Origin: Tenrec ecaudatus
Lineage: Eukaryota; Chordata; Mammalia; Afrosoricida; Tenrecidae
Direction: 5' to 3'
NCBI RefSeq assembly: GCF_050624435.1
Contig: NC_134536.1
Span: 144,065,487 to 144,129,486, forward strand
DNA: 64,000 nt
This document shows positions 13,601 to 27,600 of this stretch, in pieces; position 1 is the stretch's first letter, and each line of letters starts with the position of its first letter. A program made the position numbers and the translations under genes. Under the pieces are notes generated by a model. The model was not told the DNA's origin and did no database searches. It saw only the letters and a list, made by a program, of their open reading frames with translations.

Positions 13601-16600
13601 GACTATCTAGGTTAACTAACGGGCACTTGGACTATGTAGGTTCCCTAGCGGGCACTTGGATTATGTAGGTTCCCTATCGGGCACTTGGACTATGTAGGTT
13701 AACTAGTGGGCATTTGGACTATGTAGGTTACCTAGCGGGCACTTGGACTATGTAGGTTACCTAGCAGGCACTTGGACTATATAGGTTCCCTATCGGGCTT
13801 TTGGACTATGTAGGTTACCTAGCGGGCCCTTGGACTATCTAGGTTACCTAGGGGGAACCTGGACTATGTAGGTTAACCTGTGGGCACTTGGACTATCTAG
13901 GTTACCTAGCGGGCACTTGGACTATGTACGTTCCCTAGCGGGCACTTCGACTCTCTACGTTACCTAGTGGGCACTTGGACTATGTAGGTTACCTAGCGGG
14001 CACTTGGACTATGCACGTTTCTAGCGGGCACTTGGAATATGTAGGTTAACTACCGGGCACTTGCATTATGTAGGTTACCGAACGGGCATTTGGACTATGT
14101 AGGTAACCTAGCGGGCACTTGGACAGTCTAGGTTACCTAGCGGGCACTTGGACTTCTAGGTTAATGAACGGGTACTTGGACTATGTATGTTGCATAGCGG
14201 GCAATTGGACAATCTAGGTTAGGTAACGGGCACAAGAACTATCTAGGTTACCTAGCTGGCACTTGAACTATCTACGTTATAGCGGGTTCTTGGAGTATGT
14301 AGGTTACCTAGCGGGCTGTTGGACTATCTAAGTTACCAAGCGGGCACTGGGACTATCTAGGTTAACTAACGGGCACTTGGACTATGTAGGTTCCCTAGCG
14401 GGCCCATGGACTATGTAGGTTCCCTAGCGAGCACTTGGACTATGTGGGTTACCTAACGGGCATTTGGACTATCTAGGTTAACTAACGGGCACTTGGACTA
14501 TGTAGGTTCCCTAGCGGGCACTTGGATTATGTAGGTTCCCTATCGGGCACTTGGACTATGTAGGTTAACTAGTGGGCATTTGGACTATGTAGGTTACCTA
14601 GCAGGCACTTGGACTATGTAGGTTCCCTATCGGGCTTTTGGACTATGTAGGTTACTTAGCGGGCCCTTGGACTATCTAGGTTACCTAGGGGGAACCTGGA
14701 CTATGTAGGTTACCTAGGGGGAACCTGGACTATGTAGGTTAACCTGTGGGCACTTGGACTATCTAGGTTACCTAGCGGGCACTTGGACTATGTACGTTCC
14801 CTAGCGGGCACTTCGACTCTCTACGTTACCTAGTGGGCACTTGGACTATGTAGGTTACCTAGCGGGCACTTGGACTATGCACGTTTCTAGCGGGCACTTG
14901 GACTATGTAGGTTAACGAACGGGCACTTGGACTATCTAGGTTAACTAGCTGGCACTTGGACTATGTAGTTTCCCTAGCGGGCATTTGGACTATTTAGGTT
15001 ACCTAGCATGCACTTGAACTATATAGGTTACCTAGCGGACACTTGGACTATCTAGGTTACCTAGCAGGCACTTTGACTATCTAGGTTAACTAACGTGCAC
15101 TTGGACTATGTAGGTTGCCTAGCGGGCACTTGGATTATGTAGGTTCACTATCGGGCACTTGGACTATCTAGGTTACTTAGCTGGCACTTGAACTATCTAC
15201 GTTACCTAGCGGGTACTTGGAGTATGTAGGTTACCTACCGGGCTGTTGGACTATCTAGGTTACCTAGCGGGCACTTGGACTATCTAGATTAACTAACGGG
15301 CACTTGGACTATGTAGGTTCCCTAGCGGGCACTTGGACTATGTAGGTCAACTAGCGGGCACTTGGATTATGTAGGTTCCCTATCGGGCACTTGGACTATG
15401 TAGGTTAATTAGAGGGCATTTGGACTATGTAGGTTACCTAGCGGGCACTTGGACTATCTAGGTTACCTAGCTGGCACTTGAACTATCTACGTTACCTAGC
15501 GGGTACTTGGACTATGAAGGTTCCCTAGCGGGCAGTAGTATTATCTGGGTTACCTATCGGGCACTTGGACTATGTAGGTTAACTAGAGGGCATTTGGACT
15601 ATGTAGGTTACCTAGGGGGCACTTGGACTATGTAGGTTCGCTATCGGGCACTTGGAAATTTTAGGTTAACTAGGGGGCACTAGGACTATGTAGGTTACCT
15701 AGCGGGCCCTTAGACTATCTAGGTTACCTAGCGGGCATTTGGACTATGTAGGCTCCCTAGCGGTTATTTGGACTATATAGATTACTTAGCGGGCACTTAG
15801 ACTTTGTAGGTTACCTAGCGGGCACTTGGACTATGTAGGTTAACTTGCGGGCACTTGGACTATCTAGGGTAACTAGAGGGCCATTGGACTCTGTAGGTTA
15901 ACTAGCCGGCCCTTGGACTATGTAGGTTAAATAGTGGGCACTTGGACGATCTAGGTTAACTAGCGGGTACTTCGACTATGTAGGTTAACTAGCGGGCCCT
16001 TGAACAATGTAGATTAACTAGCGGCACTTGGACTATCTACATTAACTAGCGGGCCCTTGGACTATGTAGATTCCCTGGCAGGCACTTGGACTATGTATGT
16101 TCCAGAGCGGGCACTTGGACTATGTAGGTTCCCTAGCAGTCACTTGGACTATGTAGGTTCCAGAGCGGGCACTTGGACTATCTAGGTTCCCTAGCGGGCA
16201 CTTGTACTATGTAGGTTAATTAGCGGACACTTGGACGATCTAGGTTAACTAGCGGGTACTTGGATTATTTATGTTAACTAGCGGGCCCTTGAACTATGTA
16301 GATAAACTAGCAGCACATGGACTATCTACATTAACTAGCGGGTCCTTGGACTATGTAGATTGCCTAGCGGGCACTTGGACAATGTAGGTTCCCTAGCGGA
16401 CACTTGGACTCTGTATGTTCCCTACGGACACTTGAACTATGTAAGTTAACTACCGGGCACTTGGACTATGTAGGTTCCCTAGCGGGCCCTTGGACTATCT
16501 ATGTTACCAAGCGGGCACTTGGACTATGTAGGTTAACTACCGGGCACTTGCATTATCTAGGTTACCGAACGGGCATTTGGACTATGTAGGTAACCTAGCG

Positions 16601-19600
16601 GGCACTTGGAGAGTCTAGGTTACCTAGGGGGCACTTGGACTTCTAGGTTAATGATCGGGCACTTGGACTATGTATGTTGCATAGCGGGCAATTGGACAAT
16701 CTAGGTTAGGTAACGGGCACAAGAACTATCTAGGTTACCTAGCTGGCACTTGAACTATCTACGTTATAGCGAGTTCTTGGAGTATGTAGGTTACCTAGCA
16801 GGCTGTTGGACTATCTAAGTTACCAAGCGGACACTGGGACTATCTAGGTTAACTAACGGGCACTTGGACTATGTAGGTTCCCTAGCGGGCCCATGGACTA
16901 TGTAGGTTCCCTAGCGAGCACTTGGACTATGTGGGTTCCCTAGCGGGCATTTGGACTATCTAGGTTAACTAACGGGCACTTGGACTATGTAGGTTCCCTA
17001 GCGGGCACTTGGATTCTGTAGGTTCCCTATCTGGCACTTGGACTATGTAGGTAAACTAGCGGGCATTTGGACCATGTAGGTTACCTAGCGGGCACTTTGA
17101 CTATGTAGGTTCCCTATCGGGCACTTGGAGAATATAGGTTCAGTAGGGGGCACTAGGACAATGTAGGTTACCTAACGGGACCTTGGACTATCTAGGTTAC
17201 CTAGGGGGAACCTGGACTATGTAGGTTAACTAGTGGGAACTTGGACTATCTAGGTTACCTAGCAGGCACATGGACTATGTACGTTCCCTAGCAGGCCCTT
17301 GGACTATCTACGTTACCTAGCGGGCACTTGGACTATGTATGTTTCCTAGCGGGTACTTGGACTAGATAGGTTCCCTAGCGTGCATTTGGTCTATCTAGGT
17401 TAACTAGCGGGCACTTGGACTATCTAGTTTAACTAGGGGGCATTTGGTCTATTAGGGCCCCTAGCGGGCATTTGGACTATATTGGTTACCTAGCGGGCAC
17501 TTGGACTATGTAGGTTAATGAACGGGCACTTGGACTATGTAGGTAACATAGTGGTCACTTGAAATGTCTAGGTTACCTCGCGGGCACTTGGCCTATGTAG
17601 GTTAACTAGCGGGAACTTGGACAATCTAGGTTAACTAGCGGGCCATTGGACTATGTAGGTTAACTAGCTGGCCCTTGGACTATGTAGGTTAACTAGCGGG
17701 CCCTTGGACTATGAAGGTTAGATAGTGGGCACTTGGACGATCTAGGTTAACTAGCGGGTACTTGGATTATGTAGGTTAACTAGGGGGCCCTTGTACTATG
17801 TAGATTAACTAGCAGCACTTGGACTATCTACATTAACTAGCGGGCCCTTTGACTATGTAGATTCCCTAGCGGGCACTTGGACTCTGTATGTTCCCTACGG
17901 ACACTTGAACTATGTAAGTTAACTACCGGGCACTTGGACTATGTAGGTTAACTAGCGGGCCCTTGGACTATCTAGGTTACTTAGCGGGCACTTGGACTAT
18001 GTAGGTTAACTACCGGTCACTTGCATTATCTAGGTTACCGAACGGGCATTTGGACTATGTAGGTAACCTAGCGGGCACTTGCAGAGTCTAGGTTACCTAG
18101 AGGGCACTTGGACTTCTAGGTTAACGAACGGGCACTTGGACTATGTATGTTGCATAGCGGGCAATTGGACTATCTAGGTTAGGTAACGGGCACAAGAACT
18201 ACCTTGGTTACTTAGCTGGCACTTGAACTATCTACGTTATAGCGGGTTCTTGGGGTATGTAGGTTACCTAGTGGGCTGTTGGACTATCTAAGTTACCAAG
18301 CGGGCAATGGGACTATCTAGGTTAACTAACGGGCACTTGGACTATGTAGGTTCCCTAGCGGGCCCATGTACTATGTAGGTTCCCTAGCGAGCACTTGGAC
18401 TATGTGGGTTCCCTAGCGGGCATTTGGACTATCTAGGTTAACTAACGGAACTTGGATTATGTAGGTTCCCTATCGGGCACTTGGACTATGTAGGTTAACT
18501 AGCGGGCATTTGGACTATGTAGGTTACCTACCGGGCACTTGGACTATGTAGGTTACCTAGCGGGCCCTTGGACTATCTAGGTTACCTAGGGGAAACCTGG
18601 ACTATGTAGGTTAACTAGTGGGCACTTGGACTATCTAGGTTACCTAGCGGGCACTTGGACTATGTACGTTCCCTAGCGGGCACTTGGACTATCTACGTTA
18701 CCTAGCAGGCACTTGGACTATGTACGTTTCCTAGCGGGTACTTGGACTAGATACGTTCCCTCGCGGGCACTTGGTCTATCTAGGTTAACTAGCGGGCATT
18801 TGGACTATGTAGGTTACCTACAGGGCACTTGGACTATGTAGGTTACCTAGCGGGCCCTTGGACTATCTAGGTTACCTAGGGGAACCTGGACTATGTAGGT
18901 TAACTAGCGGGCACTTGGACTATCTAGGTTACCTAGCGGGCACTTGGACTATGTACGTTCCCTAGCGGGCACTTGGACTATCTACGTTATCTAGCAGGCA
19001 CTTGTACTATGTACGTTTCCTAGCGGGTACTTGGACTAGATACGTTCCCTAGCGGGCACTTGGTCTATCTAGGTTAACTAGCGGGCACTTGGACTATCTA
19101 GGTTAACTAGCGAGCACTTAGACTACCTAGGGTAACTAGCGGGCATTTGGACTATTAGGGCCCCTAGCGGGCATTTGGACTATATTGGTTACCTAGTGGG
19201 CACTTGGACTATGTAGGTTAACGAACGGGCACTTGGACTATCTAGGTTAACTAGCTGGCACTTGGACTATCTAGGTTACCTAGCAGGCACTTTGACTATC
19301 TAGGTTAACTAACGGGCACTTGGACTATGTAGGTTGCCTAGCGGGCACTTGGATTATGTAGGTTCACTATAGGGCACTTGGACTATCTAGGTTACCTAGC
19401 TGGCACTTGAACTATCTACGTTACCTAGCGGGTACTTGGAGTACGTAGGTTACCTACCGGGCTGTTGGACTATCTAGGTTACCTAGCGGGCACTTGGACT
19501 CTCTAGGTTAACTAACGGGCACTTTCACTATGTAGGTTCCCTAGCGGGCCCTTGGACTATGTAAATTCCCTAGCGGGCACTTGGACTATGTAGGTCAACT

Positions 19601-22600
19601 ATCGGGCACTTGGATTATGTAGGTTCCCTATCGGGCACTTGGACTATGTAGGTTAACTAGAGGGCATTTGGACTATGAAGGTTACCTAGCAGGCACTTGG
19701 ACTATCTACGTTACCTAGCGCGGTACTTGGACTATGAAGGTTCCCTAGCGGGCACTAGGATTATCTGGGTTACCTAGCGGGCACTTGGACTATGTAGGTC
19801 AACTAGCGGGCACTTGGATTACGTAGGTTCCCTATCGGGCACTTGGACTATGTAGGTTAACTAGAGGGTATTTGGACTATGTAGGTTACCTAGCGGGCAC
19901 TTGGACTATGTAGGTTCGCTATCGGGCACTTAGAAAATGTAGGTTAACTAGGGGGCACTAAGACTATGTACGTTACCTAGCGGGCCCTTAGACTATCTAG
20001 GTTACCTAGCGGGCATTTGGACTATGTAGGCTCCCTAGCGGTTATTTGGACTATATAGATTACTTAGCGGGCACTTAGACTTTGTAGGTTACCTAGGGGG
20101 AACTTGGACTATGTAGGTTAACTTGCGGGCACTTGATCTATCTAGGTTAACTAGCGGGCCATTGGACTATGTAGGTTAACTAGCGGGCCCTTGGACTATG
20201 TAGGTTAACTAGCGGGCCCTTGGACTATGTAGGTTACATAGTGGGCACTTGGACGATCTAGGTTAACTAGCGGGTACTTGGACTATGTAGGTTAACTAGC
20301 GGGCCCTTGGACTATGTAGATTAACTAGCGGCACTTGGACTATCTACATTAACTAGCGGGCCCTTGGACTATGTAGATTCCCTGGCAGGCACTTGGACTA
20401 CGTAAGTTCCAGAGCGGGCACTTGGACTATCTAGGTTCCCTAGCGGGCACTTGTACTATGTAGGTTAACTAGCGGACACTTGGACGATCTAGGTTAACTA
20501 GCGGGTACTTGGACTATGTAGGTTAACTTGCGGGCCCTTGAACTATGTAGATTAACTAGCGGAACTTGGACTATCTGCTTTAACTAGCGGGCCCTTGAAG
20601 AATGTAGATTCCCTAGCGGGCACTTGGACTATGTATGTTCCCTAGCGGGCACTTGGGCTATGTATGTTCCCTACGGACACTTGAACTATGTAAGTTAACT
20701 ACCGGGCACTTGGACTATGTAGGTTAACTAGCGGGCCCTTGGACTATCTAGGTTACCTAGCGGGCACTTGGACTATGTAGGTTAAATACCGGGCACTTGC
20801 ATTATCTAGGTTACCGAACGGGCATTTAGACTATGTAGGTAACCTAGCGGGCACGTGGAGAGTCTAGGTTACCTAGGGGGCACTTGGACTTCTAGGTTAA
20901 CGAACGGGCACTTGGACTATGTATGTTGCATAGCGGACAATTGGACTATCGAGGTTAGGTAACGGGCACAAGAACTATCTAGGTTACCTAGCTGGCACTT
21001 GAACTATCTACGTTATAGCGGGTTCTTGGAGTATGTAGGTTACCTAGCGGGCTGTTGGACTATCAAAGTTACCAAGCGGGCTCTGGGACTATCTAGGTTA
21101 ACTAACGGGCACGTGGACTATGTAGGTTCCCTAGCGGGCCAATGGACTATGTAGGTTCCCTAGCGAGCACTTGGACTATGTGGGTTCCCTAGCGGGCATT
21201 TGGACTATCTAGGTTAACTAACGGGCACTTGGACTATGTAGGTTCCCTAGCGGGCACTTGGATTATGTAGGTTCCCTATCGGGCACTTGGACTATGTAGG
21301 TTAACTAGCGGGCATTTGGACTATGTAGGTTACCTACCGGGCACTTGGACTATGTAGGTTACCTAGCGGGCACATGGACTATATAGGTTCCCTATCGGGC
21401 ATTTGGATTATGTAGGTTACCTAGCGGGCCCGTGGACAATCTAGGTTACCTAGCGGGCCCTTGGACAATCTAGGTTACCTAGGGGGAACCTGTACTATGT
21501 AGGTTACCTAGCGGGCACTTGGATTATGTACGTTCCCTAGCGGGCATGGACTATCTACGTTACCTAGTGGGCACTTGGACTATGTACGTTACCTAGCGGG
21601 CACTTGGACTATGTACGTTTCCTAGTGGGTACTTTTACTAGATAGGTTCCCTAGCAGGCACTAGGTCTATCTAGGTTAACTAGCGGACACTTGGACTATC
21701 TAGGTTAACTAGCGAGCACTTGGACTATCTAGGTTAACTAGCGGGCATTTGGACTATTAGGGCCCCTAGCGGGCATTTGGACTATATTGGTTACCTAGCG
21801 GGCACTTGGACTATGTAGGTTAACGAACGGGCACTTGGACTATCTAGGTTAACTAGCTGGCACTTGGAATATGTAGTTTCCCTAGCGGGCATTTGGACTA
21901 TTTAGGTTACCTAGCGGACACTTGGACTATCTAGGTTGCCTAGCAGGCACTTTGACTATCTAGGTTAACTAACGGGCACTTGGACTATGTAGGTTGCCTA
22001 GCGGGCACTTGGATTATGTAGGTTCACTATCGGGCACTTGGACTATCTAGGTTACCTAGCTGGCGCTTGAACTATCTACGTTACCTAGCGGTTACTTGGA
22101 GTATGTAGGTTACCTACCGGGCTGTTGGAATATCTAGGTTACCTAGCGGGCACTTGGACTGTCTAGGTTAACTAACGGGCACTTGACTTTGTAGGTTCCC
22201 TAGCGGGCCCTTGGACTATGTAAGTTCCCTAGCGGGCCCTTGGACTATGTAGGTTAACTAGCGGGCCCTTGGACTATGTAGGTTAACTAGCGGGCACTTG
22301 GACTATCTAGGTTAACTAACGGGCCATTGGACTATGTAGGTTAACTAGCGGGCACCAGGTCTATCTAGGTTAACTAGCGGGCACTTGGACTATGTAGGTT
22401 CCCTAGCGGGCCCTTGGACTATGTAAGTTCCGTAGCAGGCACTTGGACTATATAGGTCAACTAGCGGGCACATGGATTATGTAGGTTCCCTATCGGGCAC
22501 TTGGAATATGTAGGTTAACTAGAGGGCATTTGGACTATGTAGGTTACCTAGCGGGCACTTGGACTATCTAGGTTACCTAGCTGGCACTTGAACTATCTAC

Positions 22601-24600
22601 GTTACATAGCGGGTACTTGGATTATGAAGGTTCCCTAGCGGGCACTAGGATTATCTGGGTTACCTAGCGGGCACTTGGACTATGTAGGTCAACTAGCGGG
22701 CACTTGGATTATGTAGGTTCCCTATCGGGCATTTTGTGGACTATGTAGGTTACCTAGCGGGCACTTGGACTATGTAGGTTCACTATCGGGCACTTGGAAA
22801 ATGTAGGTTAACTAGGGGGCACTAGGACTATGTAGGTTACCTAGCGGGCCCATAGACTATCTAGGTTACCTAGCGGGCATTTGGACTATGTAGGCTCCCT
22901 AGCGGTTATTTGGACTATATAGATTACTTAGCGGGCACTTAGACTTTGTAGGTTACCTAGCGGGCACTTGGACTATCTAGGTTACCTAGCAGGCACTTGA
23001 ACTATCTACGTTACCTAGCGGGTACTTGGAGTATGTAGGTTACCTACCGGGCTGTTGGACTATCAAGGTTACCTAATGGACACTTGGACTATCTAGGTTA
23101 ACTAACGGGCACTTGGACTATGTAGGTTAACTAGCGGGCATTTGGACCATGTAGGTTACCTAGCGGGCACTTGGAGAATGTAGGTTAACTAGGGAGCACT
23201 AGTACAATGTAGGTTACCAAGCGGGCCCTTGGACTATCTAGGTTACCTAGGGGGAACCTGGACTATGTAGGTTAACTAGTGGGCACTTGGACTATCTAGG
23301 TTACCTAGCAGGCACGTGGACTATGTACGTTCCCTAGCAAGCCCTTGGACTACATACGTTACCTAGCGGGCACTTAGACTATGTACGTTACCTAGCGGGC
23401 ACTTGGACTATGTACGTTTCCTAGCGGGTACGTGGACTAGGTAGGTTCCCTAGCGGGCACTTGGTCTATCTAGGTTAACTAGCGGGCACTTGGACTATCT
23501 AGGTTAACTAGCGGGCATTTGGACTATTAGGGCCCCTAGCGGGCATTTGGACTATATTGGTTACCTAGCGGGCACTTGGACTATGTAGGTTAACGAACGG
23601 GCACTTGGACTATGTAGGTAACCTAGTGGTCACTTGAAATGTCTAGGTTACCTCGCGGGCACTTGGACTATGTAGGTTAACTAGCGGGCACTTGGACTAT
23701 CTAGGTTAACTAGCGGGCCCTTGGACTATGTAGGTTACATAGTGGGCACTTGGACGATCTAGGTTAACTAGTGGGTACTTGGACTATGTAGGTTAACTAG
23801 CGGGTCCTTGGACTATGTAGATTAACTAGCGGCACTTGGACTATCTACATTAACTAGCGGGCCCTTGGACTATGTAGATTCCCTGACAGGCACTTGGACT
23901 ATGTATGTTCCAGAGCGGGCACTTGGACTATGTAGGTTCCCTAGCAGTCACTTGGACTATGTAGGTTCCAGAGCGGGCACTTGGACTATCTAGGTTCCCT
24001 AGCGGGCACTTGTACTATGTAGGTTAATTAGCGGACACTTGGATGATCTAGGTTAACTAGCGGGTACTTGGATTATGTAGGTTAAGTAGCGGGCCCTTGA
24101 ACTATGTAGATGAACTAGCGGCCCTTGGACTATCTACAATAACTAGCGGGTCCTTGGACTATGTAGATTGCCTAGCGGGCACTTGGACTCTGTATGTTCC
24201 CTACGGACACTTGAACTATGTAAATTAACTACCGGGCACTTGGACTATGTAGGTTAACTAGCAGGCACTAGGACAATGTAGGTTATCTAGCGGGCCCTTG
24301 GACTATCTAGGTTACCTAGGGGGAACCTAGACTATGTAGGTTAACTAGTGGGCACTTGGACTATCTAGGTTACCTAGCAGGCATTTGGACTATGTACGTT
24401 CCCTAGCAGGCCCTTGGACTATCTAGGTTACCTAGCGGGCACTTAGACTATGTATGTTACCTAGCGGGCACTTGGACTATGTACGTTTCCTAGCGGGTAC
24501 TTGGACTAGATAGGTTCCCTAGCGGGCACTTGGTCTATCTAGGTTAACTAGCGGGCACTTGGACTATCTAGGTTAACTAGCGGGCATTTGGACTATTAGG
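10651..24600. repeat. Satellite block B, irregular mosaic of monomer variants
   Basis: The same 29-bp satellite continues but without one fixed higher-order period. The landmark ttatagcgggttc lies near 12,292, 13,411, 14,277, 16,764 (one base changed), 18,237 and 21,013, giving spacings of 1,119, 866, 2,487, 1,473 and 2,776 bp. Distinctive monomers shared among sub-copies include gttccagagcgggc, gaacgggcatttgg and a short attagggcccctag form that first appears here. The pattern suggests repeated unequal exchange without recent homogenisation of one unit. No gene or RNA signal is visible. Confidence 0.85.
18530..19110. repeat. Local 290-bp duplication (10 monomers)
   Basis: Two adjacent ten-monomer segments are nearly identical at an offset of exactly 290 bp. 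The junction form gttacctaggggaaacctgg at 18,581 recurs as gttacctaggggaacctgg at 18,871 with one base lost. Flanking monomers (ggcccttggactatctagg before, tacgttccctagcgggc after) match too. It is a small, recent tandem duplication within block B. Confidence 0.85.
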
Positions 24601-27600
24601 GCCTCTAGAGGGCATTTGGACTATATTGGTTACCTAGCGGGCACTTGGACAATGTAGGTTAACGAACGGGCACTTGGACTATGTAGGTAACCTAGTGGTC
24701 ACTTGTAATGTCTAGGTTACCTTGCGGGCACTTGGACTATGTAGGTTAACTAGCGGGCACTTGGACTATGTAGATTAACTAGCGGCACTTGGATTATCTA
24801 CATTAACTAGCGGGCCCTTGGACTATGTAGATTCCCTAGCGGGCATTTGGACTATTTAGGTTACCTAGCGGGCACTTGGAATATGTAGGTTACCTAGCGG
24901 GCACTTGGAGTATCTAGGTTACCTAGCAGGCACATTGACTATCTAGGTTAACTAAAGGGCACTTGGACTATGTAGGTTAACTAGCGGGCACTTGGACTGT
25001 CTAGGTTACCTAGTGGGCACTTGGATTATCTCGGTTAACGAATGGGCACTTGGATTATCTAGGTTAACGAACGGGCACTTGGACTATGTAGGTTACCTAG
25101 CCGCCACTTGGACTATCTAGGTTAGCTAACAGGCACTTGTACTATCTAGGTTACCTAGCTGGCACTTTGACTATGTAAGTCAACTAGCGGGCCCTTGGAC
25201 TATCTAGGTTAGCCAACGGGCACTTAGATTATGTAGGTTAACTAGCGGACACTTGCACTATGTACGTTACCTAGCAGGCACTTGGACTATCTAGGTTAAC
25301 TAGCGAGCACTTGCACTATCTAGGTTATCTAGCGGGCATTTGGACTATTAGGGCCCCTAGCGGGCATTTGGACTATATTGGTTACCTAGCGGGCACTTGG
25401 ACTATGTAGGTTAACGAACGGGCACTTGGACTATCTAGGTTAACTAGCTGGCACTTGGACTATGTAGTTTCCCTAGCGGGCATTTGGACTATTTAGGTTA
25501 CCTAGCGGGCACTTGGACTATGTAGGTTACCTAGCAGACACTTGGACTATCTAGGTTACCTAGCAGGCACTTTGACAATCTAGGTTAACGAACGGGCATT
25601 TGGACTATGTAGGTTGCCTAGCGGGCACTTGGATTATGTAGGTTCACTATCGGGCACTTGGACTATGTAGGTTAACTCGCGGACACTTGCACTATGTAGG
25701 TTAACTAGCGGGCCCATTGACTATGTAGGTTAACTAGCGGGCACTTGGACGATCTAGGTAACTAGCGGGCACTTGGACGATATAGGTTAACTAGCGGGCA
25801 CTTGGATTATCTAGGTTAGCTAGCGGGCTCTTGCACTATGTCGGTTAACTTGCGGGTCCATTGACTATGTAGGTTAAGTAGCGGGCACTTGGACGATCTA
25901 GGTTAACTAGCGGGCACTTGGACGATCTAGGTTAACTAGCGGGCACTTGGACGATATAGGTTAACTAGCGGGCACTTGGATTATCTAGGTTACCTACCGG
26001 GCACATGGACTATGTAGGTTCCCTAGCGGGCATTTGGACTATATAGATAACCTAGCGGGCACTTAGACTTTGTAGGTTGCCTAGCGGGCACTTGGACGAT
26101 ATAGGTTAACTAGCGTGCCCTTGGAATATCTAGGTTACATAGCAGGCACTTGGTATATAGGTTAACTAGCGGGCACTTGCACTATGTAGGTTAACTAGAG
26201 GAAACGTGGACTATCTAGGTTAACTAGTGGGCCCTTGGACTATGTAGGTTAACTAGCGGGCACCTGGACAATCTAGGTTAACTAGCGGGCACTTGGAAGA
26301 TCTAGGTTAACTAGCGGGCACTTGAACTATCAAAGTGAACAAGTGAGCCCTTGGCCTATGTAGGTTAACTAGCGGACCCTTGGACTATCTAGGTTACCTA
26401 GCGGGCACTTGGACTATATAGGTTACCTAGCGGGCACTTGGACTATTAGGCTACCTGACAGGCACTTGAACTATCTACGTTACCTAGCGGGTACTTGGAG
26501 TATATAGGTTACCTACCGGGATGTTGGACTATCTAGGTTACCTAGCGGGCACTTGGAATATGTAGGTTAACGAACGGGCACTTGGACTATGTAGGTAACC
26601 TAGTGGTCACTTGAAATGTTTAGGTTACCTCTCGGGCACTTGGACTATGTAGATTAACTAGCGGCACTTGGACTATCTACATTAACTAGCAGGCCCTTGG
26701 ACTATGTAGATTCCCTAGCGGGCATTTGGACTATTTAGGTTACCTAGCGGGCACTTGGACTAGCTAGGTTAACTAGCGGGCACTTGGACTATGTAGGTCA
26801 ACTAGCGGGCCCTTGGACTATCTAGGTTAGCCAACGGGAACTTAGATTAGGTAGGTTAACTAGCGGGCACTTGGAATATGTAGGTAAAGTACCGGACACT
26901 TGCACTATGAAGATCAACTATCGGGCCCATGGACTATGTAGGTTTACTAGCGGGCCCTTGGACTATCTAGGTTCCCTAAAGGGCACTTGGACTATCTAGG
27001 TTACCGAACGGGCACTTGGACTATCTAGGTTACCTAGCGGGCACTTGGAATATGTAGGCTAACTAGGGGGCCCTTGGACGATCTAGGTTACCTAGGGGGT
27101 TCTTGAACTATCTAGGTTAACTAGCGGGCACTTGCAGTATCTAGGTTACCTAGCGGGCACTTGGACTATGTACGTTCCCTAGCGGGCACTTGGACTATCT
27201 AGGTTAACTAGCGGGCACTTGGACAATCTAGGATAACTACCGTGCACTTGGACTATGTAGGTTCCTTAGCGGGCACTTGGACTATCAAGGTTGCCTAGCG
27301 GGCACTTGGACGATATAGGTTAACTAGCGTGCCCTTGGAATATCTAGGTTACGTAGCGGGCACTTGGTATATAGGTTAACTAGCGGGCACTTGGACTATG
27401 TAGGTTAACTAGAGGACACGTGGACTATCTAGGTTAACTAGTGGGCCCTTGGACTATGTAGGTTAACTAGCGGGCACTTGGACGATCTAGGTTAACTAGC
27501 GGGCACTTGAAAGATCTAGGATAACTAGCGGGCACTTGGACTATCAAAGTGAACAAGTGAGCCCTTGGACTATGTAGGTTAACTAGCGGGCCCTTGGACT

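Noticed and set aside
16404..16589. 61-codon plus-strand open frame
   Set aside because: It is a chance gap between stops inside the 29-bp satellite; its translation simply repeats the monomer every 29 residues.
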